Positions 1 to 7,236 of a stretch of DNA of 14,266 bases are shown piece after piece; the first letter of the stretch is position 1; each line of letters opens with the position of its first letter. The notes beneath the pieces were generated by a model, which did no database searches, had not been told where the DNA came from, and saw only the letters and a program-made list of their open reading frames with translations. The translations under genes and the position numbers were made by a program. The stretch lies in assembly GCA_035503515.1 (NCBI GenBank), contig DATJTJ010000169.1:1-14266 (forward strand), in the 5' to 3' direction. This DNA comes from DAIDKA01 sp035503515 (GTDB taxonomy: Bacteria; Pseudomonadota; Gammaproteobacteria; Steroidobacterales; Steroidobacteraceae).

Positions 1-83
1 AACGAATTTTCCTTGCACAGATCGCCCGCTAAGGCAGGACCGGCGATCGCGAAGGAAACCATCGCTATCAGCAAGGTGCGCAT
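1..83 (-). CDS. Secreted protein of unknown function, N-terminal fragment
   Basis: Reading leftward from an ATG at 81-83, the frame stays open to the window edge, so only the first 27 codons are present. The translation begins MRTLLIAMVSFAIAGPALA and continues GDLCKENS. It has a short basic n-region (R2), a hydrophobic core and an ALA-type cleavage site before Gly20, which is a typical Sec signal peptide. The mature protein therefore acts in the periplasm or outside the cell. A purine-rich AGAGAT lies about 6 bases upstream of the ATG as a modest ribosome-binding site. Too little is visible to assign a family. It follows the small lipoprotein gene (261-632) on the same strand after a gap of 177 bases, with a possible promoter of its own in that gap. 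Confidence 0.7.
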   Translation of the reverse strand, partial: MRTLLIAMVSFAIAGPALAGDLCKENS

Positions 84-120
84 CGTTTTATCTCTATAGG
101 GTGCCGCCCCGTTGAAGCCC

Positions 121-148
121 TTATCACACGAGTCGGATGACAAATCAA
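121..148 (-). promoter_or_regulatory. Possible promoter of the secreted-protein gene
   Basis: On the minus strand there is a -35-like TTGATT (143-148) and a -10-like TGATAA (121-126) separated by 16 bases. Initiation near 114 would give a leader of about 30 bases before the ATG at 83. This rests on consensus matching by eye only, and the rest of the gap (84-260) shows no other gene. Confidence 0.3.
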
Positions 149-214
149 CACGTCAGGCCACGCTACTTGGCTTTAATTCTCAAGATGCTATGACTGCTAA
201 CACCAGACTCGACT

Positions 215-241
215 GGCCCGGGCGCAAATGCTCGCCGGGCC
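215..241. terminator. GC-rich hairpin 20 bases past the lipoprotein gene
   Basis: GGCCCGG (215-221) pairs with CCGGGCC (235-241), and the stem can extend by a CG pair across one bulged base. It sits 20 bases beyond the stop of the minus-strand lipoprotein gene. No T tract follows it on either strand, so it is at best a weak intrinsic terminator or an RNA 3'-end-stabilising hairpin. Confidence 0.3.
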
Positions 242-260
242 CGTGTTCGCAGTCGGCAAT

Positions 261-632
261 CTACGGCGCGCAGCTTCCGGGGTTTCCCTCCCAGCGCAGG
301 CTAAGGATGGTCCCGGCACCATCGGTGTCTACTCGCAACTCGCAGCGGAAGTGCAGGTACAAGTCATCCGGCTGGGCCGTGGCCACAGGAAGCGGTGGTT
401 CCGGAGCGCCTTCGGGCGGAGCTTGCAATGCAGGCGACTCGAGCTGTCTGGGACTGACGGGCGTCCAGGTATAGACGACGCGGCCGCCGACAAACGTCTG
501 GCTGTCCGTATCGCCGATGCGGTCGAGCAGGACGTTGATATTCTTGCCCCTGTACTGCTGCGTCTCGGCATAGAACCTCGCAAATGTGTCAGCGCAGCCG
601 AGCATCAGAGTGCACGCAGCGATAAACAGCAT
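261..632 (-). CDS. Small putative lipoprotein
   Basis: The 123-residue product begins MLFIAACTLMLGCADT. It has a hydrophobic stretch ending in the lipobox LMLGC, so Cys13 would be lipidated and the protein anchored to the inner or outer membrane from the periplasmic side. The body contains the segment GKNINVLLDRIGDTDSQTF followed by VGGRVVYTWTP. This resembles small proteobacterial lipoproteins that carry a 'predicts slope, then YxW' repeat-like core, but I do not know a function for them. A Pro- and Glu-rich linker sits at residues 65-85, and the C-terminal part has two cysteines (in FRCEL and GSCAP) that could form a disulphide. I chose the ATG at 630-632, the only ATG before the lipobox. 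GGGA lies 10 to 13 bases upstream. This start gives no positive charge before the hydrophobic core, so a TTG at 663-665 (adding KRETLRDVAR) is a real alternative. Function unknown. Confidence 0.7.
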   Translation of the reverse strand: MLFIAACTLMLGCADTFARFYAETQQYRGKNINVLLDRIGDTDSQTFVGGRVVYTWTPVSPRQLESPALQAPPEGAPEPPLPVATAQPDDLYLHFRCELRVDTDGAGTILSLRWEGNPGSCAP

Positions 633-885
633 TCTCGCTACATCCCGTAACGTCTCCCGTTTCAAAATGTTGGCAGGCACTTCGGGCGTTTTTGGAAATG
701 AATCGATCGCCAAATCTGCGTCACACCATCGTACACGCCAATGCGAAGCTGCAACGATTCAATGCAATTGTTGTTGAGATGCGCGGGCTATTGCCCGGGA
801 GCGTTCGAAACATGAGCGACGAGTGCCAATGCCGGGTACAACGTGGATCGCGCTTCGCGACTGAAGGCACCCATGGAGATACGAC

Positions 886-990
886 GTGCGAACCCTCTGG
901 CGGGTAGTGGCTTGGGTAGTGCTTTTCTGGCTTGTACTGGTTGCAGTCTTTTTTGTGATCTTCGCGCGGCACGGATTCCCACATCGCTGA
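886..990 (+). CDS. Small single-span membrane peptide (34 aa)
   Basis: A GTG at 886-888 opens a frame of 34 codons ending in TGA (988-990). GGAG at 875-878 lies 7 bases upstream, which is ideal for translation initiation. The peptide starts MRTLWRVVAW, runs through an unbroken hydrophobic stretch of Val, Leu, Trp, Phe, Ile and Ala (residues 7-28), and ends ARHGFPHR. Basic residues at both ends and a span of about 21 residues fit a single transmembrane helix in the inner membrane. An in-frame TGA at 862-864 limits any upstream extension. The gene stands alone, divergent from the lipoprotein gene and convergent with tRNA-Pro. No family is recognised and the role is unknown. It could still be a chance frame, but the joint occurrence of a spaced ribosome-binding site and a clean membrane span argues for a real small gene. 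Confidence 0.5.
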   Translation: MRTLWRVVAWVVLFWLVLVAVFFVIFARHGFPHR

Positions 991-1062
991 CTGATTGACG
1001 CGCTGCAGTCGAGGATGCGGAAGAGAACGCGCCGAGGATGTCAGCGTGGGGGTTGATATAGG

Positions 1063-1139
1063 TGGTCGGAACGCCGAGATTCGAACTCGGGACCCCTTGC
1101 ACCCCATGCAAGTGCGCTACCAGACTGCGCCACGTTCCG
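1063..1139 (-). tRNA. tRNA-Pro (anticodon GGG)
   Basis: A full 77-base cloverleaf reads on the minus strand. Acceptor CGGAACG (1133-1139) pairs with CGTTCCG, followed by discriminator A and an encoded CCA (1063-1065). The D stem is GCGC/GCGC, the anticodon stem CTTGC/GCAAG with loop ATGGGGT, and the T stem CCGAG/CTCGG with loop TTCGAAT. The anticodon GGG is at 1103-1105 and reads CCC and CCU proline codons. It lies 28 bases beyond the protease stop codon and appears to have its own promoter overlapping the end of that gene. No terminator with a T run is seen downstream. Confidence 0.97.
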
Positions 1140-1147
1140 AACCGCGG

Positions 1148-1178
1148 AGTATACCGAAATGGGCCGGCTAGTGCTCAA
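1148..1178 (-). promoter_or_regulatory. Promoter for tRNA-Pro, overlapping the protease 3' end
   Basis: A near-consensus -10 box TATACT (1148-1153) is followed by a GC-rich CCGCGG discriminator and then, 8 bases past the box, the tRNA 5' end. A -35-like TTGAGC (1173-1178) is 19 bases upstream; reading it as TGAGCA gives 18. The -35 lies within the last codons of the protease gene. A GC-rich discriminator is typical of stringently controlled stable-RNA promoters. The -10 is convincing and the -35 less so. Confidence 0.5.
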
Positions 1179-3129
1179 GGTCCTTGAATGCCTTTTGCAG
1201 GGCGTCGAGCCGGGTGTGCATCGCGTCCTGCCCTGGCGCCCCTTCGTTTCTCACGGTCAAGGCATAGCGGGCGGCCGATCCGGCGCCGTTGCCGACGGCC
1301 GTGGATGCCCTCATGCCTCCGTTGTCGTCCGCGGCGACGCCATTGAACGGATATTCGTTCGCCTCCACCTTTTTCCAGGTGCTCTGAATCTTGTCCGGAA
1401 GTGAGGGATCGGGCTGGTCGAAGCGCCGGGCGTCCACGTATTCGTTCTTCTGGGCGCCTTCTCCGACCAGAATGCTGCCCAGGTCCCACACCACGGTGCC
1501 GCCGTCCTTGAAGTAGCTGAAATCGAGGGCCAGAACCGTGGTTGCCGACAGCGGCAGAACCTCGGGAGTGACGTTCAGTTCGATGCGCCTGGAGCTGAAG
1601 CTCAGTTTGCTGTAGTCGCCGTCGATTTTCACATTGAGCGACCCGAAGATCTTCGGCTGGTCGGCCTTCAGCGGCAGGAATTCGCGCCACTTCGCGAGCG
1701 TGCCCTCGAAGGTCACGTAGATGTAGTTCGCCAGCAGCTTCTCCTCGGCAAGCGTCACATCCTTCGCGGCGCCCCGCGCCGGCAGGAACATGGCCGCGTA
1801 ACCTTCCGGAGTCGGCAGATTCATCGTGACGAGATAGATGTCATCGAAGGGTATCGCATAGATCTTGATCTGCCAGTTCCGTCCCCAGGTGTCCGTGTAT
1901 GCCGACTCCTGCACGGCCTTCCCCAGCGAGGTCACCTTGATGCTGGCCGTCCCGACGGTCCGTTTCAGGTTGAAACCCGCCCGCAGCATGAGGTCCATGT
2001 ACAGCTTCGAGTCGCCGTAGAGATTCGCAAGCTTGAGATCATCCGGCACCCGCACTCGATGCAGGAAACCCCCGGAGCGCACGAAGCCGTTGTTCTCGAG
2101 CTGGGCACTCTGCAGCTGCGGGGAGGCGATCGCCCAGTTGCGGTCCTGAGCCTCGTGGATCAGCCGCGGAAAGGGTGAGCGCAGCACCTCCGACAGCAGG
2201 GTCGCGGAGGTCTGGCTGTTCGGAAACAGCCGCGTCTTGTTGTGGTCCAGCAGCTGCTGCGTGCTGCGGTCCATGATGGCCACGACCACTTTTTGCAGAT
2301 TCGCGTAGAAATCGGCGAGCGATGAGGGCAGTGGCACCTGTTCGTGACTCTCGATCATTTCGGAGGCGTCCATCATGGGCAGCCGGTAGTTCGCCCGACT
2401 GTCGATCGTCCCCTCCGATTTCGAGGCAGCGGTGACCAGCGAAATGGGCGCCGCGTAGTTCAGATTCTCGGACTCGGACTTGCGCAGCACGATGCCGATG
2501 ACGTTGCCTTTCTTGTCCACCAGCGGGCCGCCGCTGTTGCCGGGGGATGCGGCGGCGGTGAACCGCAGCCATTTCCAGCGGCCATTGATCTCTTCGGGAG
2601 TTTCGGAGGTAAAGACTCCGTCGCGAACCACGACACCCTGTCCCAGCGCGTTGCCCACGGCGAACACCGGATCGTTCAATGCCGGCGGTGCCGCCGTGGC
2701 CAGGGTCTTTTCGGACGATGGTGGATGCTTCAGGGAAAACTCCACGAAGTCCTGATCGTCCGAGTACTTCAGGACCTTGTCGATCTCATAGACGTTGCCG
2801 GCGCCGTCGCGCAGCGCCGGCGGCCCGAACTGGCTGCCCTCACCGACGGACAGGACGTGACCGGCGGTCACGTACTGGTTGGGGCCGATGGCGAACGCGG
2901 TGCCGATGGAGCGGTACTTGTCCACGCGCTGCTGGTAGGGAATGAGGTCCATCGGCAGCACGCGCTCGTAGGTGACCGGCCCGTCCTCGGGCGGTTTCAT
3001 CTGCACGACCTCGAAGGTCGCGGCGACGATCTGCTGCTGGGTGGCCGAATCCAGGCTGTCGGCGCGGGCCGCCGTGCAGAACTGGCCGAGCACGCCCAGA
3101 ACCATCACACCGAGAATGCGGTGAATCAT
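1168..3129 (-). CDS. Secreted trypsin-like serine protease with a large unknown C-terminal region
   Basis: The 653-residue product has a Sec signal peptide (about residues 1-23, ending ARA before DSLDS), so it should act in the periplasm or be secreted. Residues 70-235 form a chymotrypsin/Deg-type fold. His91 lies in YVTAGHVLSVG, Asp127 in DDQDFVEF and the nucleophile Ser199 in SPGNSGGPLVD, followed by the usual GNVIGIV strand. The triad is intact, so it is probably an active endopeptidase. No PDZ domain is visible. Instead about 400 residues (250-653) follow that I cannot assign; they look like a mixed alpha/beta globular region with a short charged tail. A strong GGAGGGG lies just before the ATG at 3127-3129. 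The gene begins 42 bases after the merR-type gene and may be read as the last gene of the translation operon, with tRNA-Pro just beyond. Target and role are unknown; envelope protein quality control is only a guess. Confidence 0.88.
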   Translation of the reverse strand: MIHRILGVMVLGVLGQFCTAARADSLDSATQQQIVAATFEVVQMKPPEDGPVTYERVLPMDLIPYQQRVDKYRSIGTAFAIGPNQYVTAGHVLSVGEGSQFGPPALRDGAGNVYEIDKVLKYSDDQDFVEFSLKHPPSSEKTLATAAPPALNDPVFAVGNALGQGVVVRDGVFTSETPEEINGRWKWLRFTAAASPGNSGGPLVDKKGNVIGIVLRKSESENLNYAAPISLVTAASKSEGTIDSRANYRLPMMDASEMIESHEQVPLPSSLADFYANLQKVVVAIMDRSTQQLLDHNKTRLFPNSQTSATLLSEVLRSPFPRLIHEAQDRNWAIASPQLQSAQLENNGFVRSGGFLHRVRVPDDLKLANLYGDSKLYMDLMLRAGFNLKRTVGTASIKVTSLGKAVQESAYTDTWGRNWQIKIYAIPFDDIYLVTMNLPTPEGYAAMFLPARGAAKDVTLAEEKLLANYIYVTFEGTLAKWREFLPLKADQPKIFGSLNVKIDGDYSKLSFSSRRIELNVTPEVLPLSATTVLALDFSYFKDGGTVVWDLGSILVGEGAQKNEYVDARRFDQPDPSLPDKIQSTWKKVEANEYPFNGVAADDNGGMRASTAVGNGAGSAARYALTVRNEGAPGQDAMHTRLDALQKAFKDLEH

Positions 3130-3171
3130 GGACCCCTCCGTGGCAGGCGCACCCGCAGGCGATGCGCGAGT

Positions 3172-3528
3172 TCAGCGTCGCAGCAGTTTGAGTACTTCTT
3201 CGAGTTCCAGCCGTAATTGGCGCACGATCTGCTGGCTCTGGCTCACATCCGTGCGCGCCTCTTCGCCGGTGAGCTTGTTGCGGGCGCCGCCGATGGTGAA
3301 GCCCTGCTCGTACAGCAGGCTGCGGATCTGGCGGATCACGATCACATCCTGGCGCTGGTAGTAACGACGATTGCCGCGGCGCTTGACCGGCTTGAGCTGC
3401 GGGAACTCCTGTTCCCAATAACGCAGGACGTGCGGCTTCACGCCGCACAGGTCACTGACTTCACCGATGGTGAAGTACCGCTTGCCGGGAATCGGCGGCA
3501 GCGTGTCGTTATTCTTTGGCTCCAACAT
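3172..3528 (-). CDS. MerR-family transcriptional regulator (ihfA-linked)
   Basis: The 118-residue protein carries a winged helix-turn-helix of MerR type at about residues 18-85. YFTIGEVSDLCGVKPHVLRY is the recognition helix region, and GNRRYYQRQDV forms the wing. A short C-terminal helix rich in Leu, Gln and Glu (SQSQQIVRQLRLELEEVLKL) suits dimerisation. There is no effector-binding domain and no metal-binding cysteine pair, so it is a short, sensor-less MerR. Such a gene next to ihfA is common in gammaproteobacteria outside the enterics, but its target is not known to me. The ATG (3526-3528) lies inside the end of ihfA, overlapping it by 20 bases in another frame, which suggests coupled translation. 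Family assignment is firm; function is not known. Confidence 0.93.
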   Translation of the reverse strand: MLEPKNNDTLPPIPGKRYFTIGEVSDLCGVKPHVLRYWEQEFPQLKPVKRRGNRRYYQRQDVIVIRQIRSLLYEQGFTIGGARNKLTGEEARTDVSQSQQIVRQLRLELEEVLKLLRR

Positions 3529-3811
3529 AGGCTTCGACCCGCGCTTTCAATTTTTGCCCAGGACGGAAGGTTACGACACGGCGTGCCGTAATCGGAATCT
3601 CTTCTCCGGTTTTCGGATTGCGCCCCGGGCGTTGGTTCTTATCCCGCAGGTCAAAGTTACCGAAGCCGGACAATTTCACTTGTTCGCCATTGGAGAGCGC
3701 AGCACGCACCTCTTCGAAGAACAGGTCCACCAGCTCGCGCGCTTCGCGCTTGTTGAGGCCCAGCTGATTGAAGAGCGCCTCTGCCATCTCAGCCTTCGTG
3801 AGAGCCGTCAT
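3509..3811 (-). CDS. ihfA: Integration host factor alpha subunit
   Basis: This encodes the 100-residue alpha subunit of the sequence-specific DNA-bending heterodimer IHF, which acts in the nucleoid in transcription, replication and site-specific recombination. The start MTALTKAEMAEALF aligns with the Escherichia coli protein (99 residues). The highly conserved block VKLSGFGNFDLRDKNQRPGR and the DNA-arm tip RNPKTGEEIP with the intercalating Pro66 are all present, ending in FRPGQKL. A longer in-frame extension upstream exists, but the ATG at 3809-3811 matches the family and lies 4 bases after the pheT stop, so I chose it. It is translated after pheT and overlaps the following MerR-type gene. 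In E. coli ihfA likewise follows pheST. Confidence 0.98.
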   Translation of the reverse strand: MTALTKAEMAEALFNQLGLNKREARELVDLFFEEVRAALSNGEQVKLSGFGNFDLRDKNQRPGRNPKTGEEIPITARRVVTFRPGQKLKARVEAYVGAKE

Positions 3812-3815
3812 AGGC

Positions 3816-6197
3816 TTATTCTCGTATTCTCGCATCCAGGTTCTCACGCAGATCAGCCACCACGGCCGCTACTGCGCGGTCTACTTCGTCGTCGGTTAGC
3901 GTGCGAGAAATCTCTTGGAAAATCAAGCCCAAGGCAATGCTTTTTCGACCTTCTTCTATGCCTGCGCCCCGATATACGTCAAATAGACGCACGTTGCGCA
4001 GGAAGCTTGACCCCGACAAGACTACACGCTCGCGCAGAGCACTGAAAGAGACTTTCTCCGGTACCACCACCGCGAGGTCCCGGCGCACCTGCGGGAAGCG
4101 CGAAATCTCGCGGCCCTGCGGCAGAGCTACCCGCAATGCAACAACATCCATCTCAAACAACACGGGGGCCTGATGGAATCCGAGTTCGCGGATCAGGCGC
4201 GGATGCAGTTCACCGATCCAGCCGACGGCAGCCCCGGAGCGCAGCACCCGTGCGCTGCGCCCGGGGTGCAGGCACGGCAGCGTCGCCGCCTCGAAGCTGA
4301 ACTCATCGGCAGCGCCGGTGCCCGCCAGCAGGGCCGTGAGGTCCGCCTTGCTGTCGAAGAAGTCGTGGCTTTCCCGCGCATCGCTGCTGCCCCACTGTTC
4401 GGGCAGCCGCCTCCCAAGGGCGATGCCGGCCAGGGAATCCACCTCGCTCAGCGTGCCCTGGGTCACGACGAAGCGTGCCCCGTGACTGAACAGTCGGATC
4501 CGGTCCTGTTGCCGGCGCTGATTCTCCAGCGCCGCGCGCACCAGGCCCGGCCACAGCGAGATCCGCATGACCGACAGATCCGAGGCGATGGCATTGGCCA
4601 GCGCCAGGGTTTCGACCTGGGGGAACAGGGCCCCCTGCAGTGCCGGATCGACGAACGCGAAGGTGATGATCTCGTGGTAGCCGCGGCCCACCAGGGTTTC
4701 CAGATAGGCCCGCTCGGGTGCCACGGCCTCGGGCAGCGGCAGGAACACCTGCTGGCGCGTGGCCGGCCGCTCGGGCACCGCATCGAATCCCATGATGCGC
4801 GCCACCTCCTCGACGAGGTCCTCCTCGATGGCGATATCGAAGCGATGCGGCGGCGGGGTCACACTCCAGCCCTCGCCGGCCGCTGCCACCTGCATCTGCA
4901 GGCTCTGGAAAATCGAGTTCACCTGGCCATCGGGTACCGCAATCCCCAGCAGGCGCGTCAGGCGCGCCCGGCGCAGCGTCACCGGCGAGCGCACCGGCAG
5001 CCGCGCCGGCTCCTCGGTCATGACCACGGGGCCGGGCCGGCCACCGGCCATCTCGAGCAGCAGGGCCGTGGCGCGCTCCATGGCGCGCACCTGGCCCGCA
5101 GGATCCACACCGCGCTCGAATCGCTGACTGGCATCGGTGTGCAGTCCCAGCCGCCGCGCCCGGCCGCGGATGCTCTCGGGCGCAAACCAGGCCACCTCGA
5201 GGAACAGATCCCGGGTCGTCGCGCTCACGGCCGTGCGCTCCCCGCCCATGACACCGGCGACGCCGACCGGACCGGCTTCATCGGCGATGACCAGCATGTC
5301 CGGCTCCAGAGCGACGTGGCGCCCGTCGAGCAGGGTCAGTGACTCCGCGGGCCGCGCCATGCGCGCGGCGATGGTGCCCTCGACCTTGGCCAGGTCGTAG
5401 GCATGCATCGGCTGGCCGAGTTCCAGCAGCACGTAGTTCGTGACATCGACCGCGGGACTGATGGAGCGGACTCCCGCGCGCCGCAGGCGCTCGCGCAGCC
5501 ACACCGGCGTCGGGCGGGTATTGTCGATGCCGCGGATGATCCGACCGGCGAATCTCGGGCATGCGTCCGGCGCCTCCAGCCGTACCGGCTGCCGATCGGG
5601 CAGCACCGGGGCCACGGCCGCCACCGCGGGCGTCTGCAGTGCCCCACCGCCGAGCGCCGCGACTTCCCGGGCGACGCCGATGACCGACATGGCATCGCCA
5701 CGGTTTGCCGTGACGTTGAGCTCGATCGTGGTGTCATCGAGCTTCAGGTACTCCCGCAGCGAAGCCCCCAGCGGCGCATCCTGCGGCAGCTCGAGGATGC
5801 CCGGATTGCCCTCGCTCAGGCCCAGTTCCCTGGAAGAACACAGCATGCCCCGCGATTCCACGCCGCGCAGCTTCGCCGCCTTGATCGCAATGCCGCCGGG
5901 CAATTCGGCGCCGACGGTGGCGAGCGCCGTGCGCAGACCGGCGCGGGCATTGCTCGCGCCACAGACGATCTGCAGCACCGGGCCCGACCCGGTCGTGACC
6001 TGGCACACGCGCAGCTTGTCCGCCTGGGGGTGCGGGAGAGCCTCGACGATCTGCGCCACGACGACACCCGTGAAGGGCGGCGCCGCAGGCTCGATCGCGT
6101 CCAGCTCGAGCCCCGCCATGGTCAGACGCGAACCCAGCTCCGCGGCACTCCACGGTACCGTCACCCACTCTTGCAGCCAGGAAATTGGAACTCTCAT
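3816..6197 (-). CDS. pheT: Phenylalanyl-tRNA synthetase beta subunit
   Basis: The 793-residue product (E. coli 795) is the beta chain of the alpha2-beta2 enzyme that charges tRNA-Phe in the cytoplasm. It carries tRNA-recognition and editing functions. Order of regions: N-terminal domain with the EMAP-like tRNA-binding fold (about 40-150, including HPQADKLRVCQV at 56-67 and the CGASNARAG segment); NVTANRGD at 161-168; the B3/B4 editing region (about 210-370); the B5 domain (about 400-475); a catalytic-like core; and a ferredoxin-like anticodon-binding domain at the C terminus (about 700-793) with FPQVRRDLAVVV, LFDVYRG and RTLTDDEVDRAV. The start MRVPISWLQEWV fits the family. pheT begins 9 bases after the pheS stop, so the two subunits are co-translated. 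Confidence 0.98.
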   Translation of the reverse strand: MRVPISWLQEWVTVPWSAAELGSRLTMAGLELDAIEPAAPPFTGVVVAQIVEALPHPQADKLRVCQVTTGSGPVLQIVCGASNARAGLRTALATVGAELPGGIAIKAAKLRGVESRGMLCSSRELGLSEGNPGILELPQDAPLGASLREYLKLDDTTIELNVTANRGDAMSVIGVAREVAALGGGALQTPAVAAVAPVLPDRQPVRLEAPDACPRFAGRIIRGIDNTRPTPVWLRERLRRAGVRSISPAVDVTNYVLLELGQPMHAYDLAKVEGTIAARMARPAESLTLLDGRHVALEPDMLVIADEAGPVGVAGVMGGERTAVSATTRDLFLEVAWFAPESIRGRARRLGLHTDASQRFERGVDPAGQVRAMERATALLLEMAGGRPGPVVMTEEPARLPVRSPVTLRRARLTRLLGIAVPDGQVNSIFQSLQMQVAAAGEGWSVTPPPHRFDIAIEEDLVEEVARIMGFDAVPERPATRQQVFLPLPEAVAPERAYLETLVGRGYHEIITFAFVDPALQGALFPQVETLALANAIASDLSVMRISLWPGLVRAALENQRRQQDRIRLFSHGARFVVTQGTLSEVDSLAGIALGRRLPEQWGSSDARESHDFFDSKADLTALLAGTGAADEFSFEAATLPCLHPGRSARVLRSGAAVGWIGELHPRLIRELGFHQAPVLFEMDVVALRVALPQGREISRFPQVRRDLAVVVPEKVSFSALRERVVLSGSSFLRNVRLFDVYRGAGIEEGRKSIALGLIFQEISRTLTDDEVDRAVAAVVADLRENLDARIRE

Positions 6198-6206
6198 GGG
6201 GTGCCG

Positions 6207-7229
6207 TCAGAACGCCGGAAACTGTTCGAGGAAGCGCAGGTCGTTCTCGAAGAACAGCCGCATGTCATTGACGCCATAGCGCAGCATCGCCAGCCGATCG
6301 ATACCGGCGCCGAAGGCATAGCCGGTGTAGCGCTCCGGATCGACGCCGCTCGCCTTGAGCACATTCGGGTGCACCATGCCGCAACCGAGGATCTCCAGCC
6401 ATCCGGTCTGCTTGCAGATGCGGCAGCCGGCGCCATCGCAGAACACGCAGGACATGTCCACTTCCGCCGAGGGCTCGGTGAAGGGGAAGTACGAAGGCCG
6501 CAGGCGCATGCCGAGGTCGCGCTCGAAGAAGGCTTCGATGAAGCCGTGCAGGACCGCCTTCAGGTTGGCGAAGCTGATGTTCTCGTCCACCACGATGCCT
6601 TCGAGCTGGTGGAACATCGGCGCGTGGGTCACGTCCGAGTCGCTGCGATAGACGCGACCGGGGGCGATCACCGCAAGCGGCGCACCCCGCGCCAGCATTG
6701 CGCGGATCTGCACCGTGGAGGTATGGGTGCGCAGCAGGCGGCCATCGGCGAAATAGAACGTGTCGTGCATCGCCCGCGCCGGATGATCGGCGGGAATGTT
6801 GAGCGCCTCGAAGTTGTGGAAGTCGTCCTCGATTTCGGGGCCTTCGGCCACATCGAAACCGGCGCTGCGGAAGATCGCCTCGATCCGCAGCCGTGCGCGC
6901 GTGACCGGATGCAGCGCGCCGCGCAGCTCGCCGCGTCCGGGCAAGGTCACATCGATCCGGCCGGCGCTCAGGCGCGCCTCGTCCTGGGCCCGTTCGAGTT
7001 CGGCGCGCCGGGCCTCGATGGCCTCCTGCACGCGCGCCTTGGCTTCGTTGATGCGCGCGCCGGCGGCTGGGCGTTCACTGGCGGGCAGTGACCCCAGGGC
7101 CTTCAGCTGTTCGGTGAGACCGCCCTTCTTGCCGAGCCATCGGACCCGGCAATCCTCGAGAGCCGCGAGCGCGCTGCACGAAGCGACCTCGTGCAGCGCC
7201 TGGTCCACGACGGAGCCCAGATCGCTCAC
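6207..7229 (-). CDS. pheS: Phenylalanyl-tRNA synthetase alpha subunit
   Basis: This is the catalytic alpha chain (340 residues, E. coli 327), a class II synthetase. It has an N-terminal coiled coil (residues 1-90), the LHPVTR segment at 106-111, motif 2 with GRVYRSDSDVTHAPMFHQLEG (191-211), FRPSYFPFTEPSAEVD-like MRLRPSYFPFTEPSAEVD (241-258), and motif 3 GAGIDRLAMLRYG (307-319). Between the last two lies a CxxC-x4-CxxC insert (Cys261, 264, 269, 272) that E. coli lacks. It probably binds zinc and is known in other proteobacterial PheS proteins. I chose the GTG at 7227-7229 because it falls 7 bases after the rplT stop. The upstream ATG-type start would overlap rplT by about 60 bases and add a non-conserved tail. 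No recognisable phenylalanine attenuator precedes it. Confidence 0.95.
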   Translation of the reverse strand: MSDLGSVVDQALHEVASCSALAALEDCRVRWLGKKGGLTEQLKALGSLPASERPAAGARINEAKARVQEAIEARRAELERAQDEARLSAGRIDVTLPGRGELRGALHPVTRARLRIEAIFRSAGFDVAEGPEIEDDFHNFEALNIPADHPARAMHDTFYFADGRLLRTHTSTVQIRAMLARGAPLAVIAPGRVYRSDSDVTHAPMFHQLEGIVVDENISFANLKAVLHGFIEAFFERDLGMRLRPSYFPFTEPSAEVDMSCVFCDGAGCRICKQTGWLEILGCGMVHPNVLKASGVDPERYTGYAFGAGIDRLAMLRYGVNDMRLFFENDLRFLEQFPAF

Positions 7230-7236
7230 GCAGCGA

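Noticed and set aside
112..650. Plus-strand open frames of 120 and 140 codons
   Set aside because: They run antisense to the lipoprotein gene, have no ribosome-binding site and show random-looking composition.
788..1111. Minus-strand open frames starting in tRNA-Pro
   Set aside because: The first residues (GVQGVPSSNLGVP) are simply the translated tRNA 3' half, a common false gene. The rest has no features.
5403..7091. Plus-strand open frame of 562 codons
   Set aside because: It lies antisense to pheT and pheS. Long open mirror frames are expected opposite high-GC codon-biased genes. Its composition is rich in Arg, Gln and His with no domain, and the sense genes are certain.
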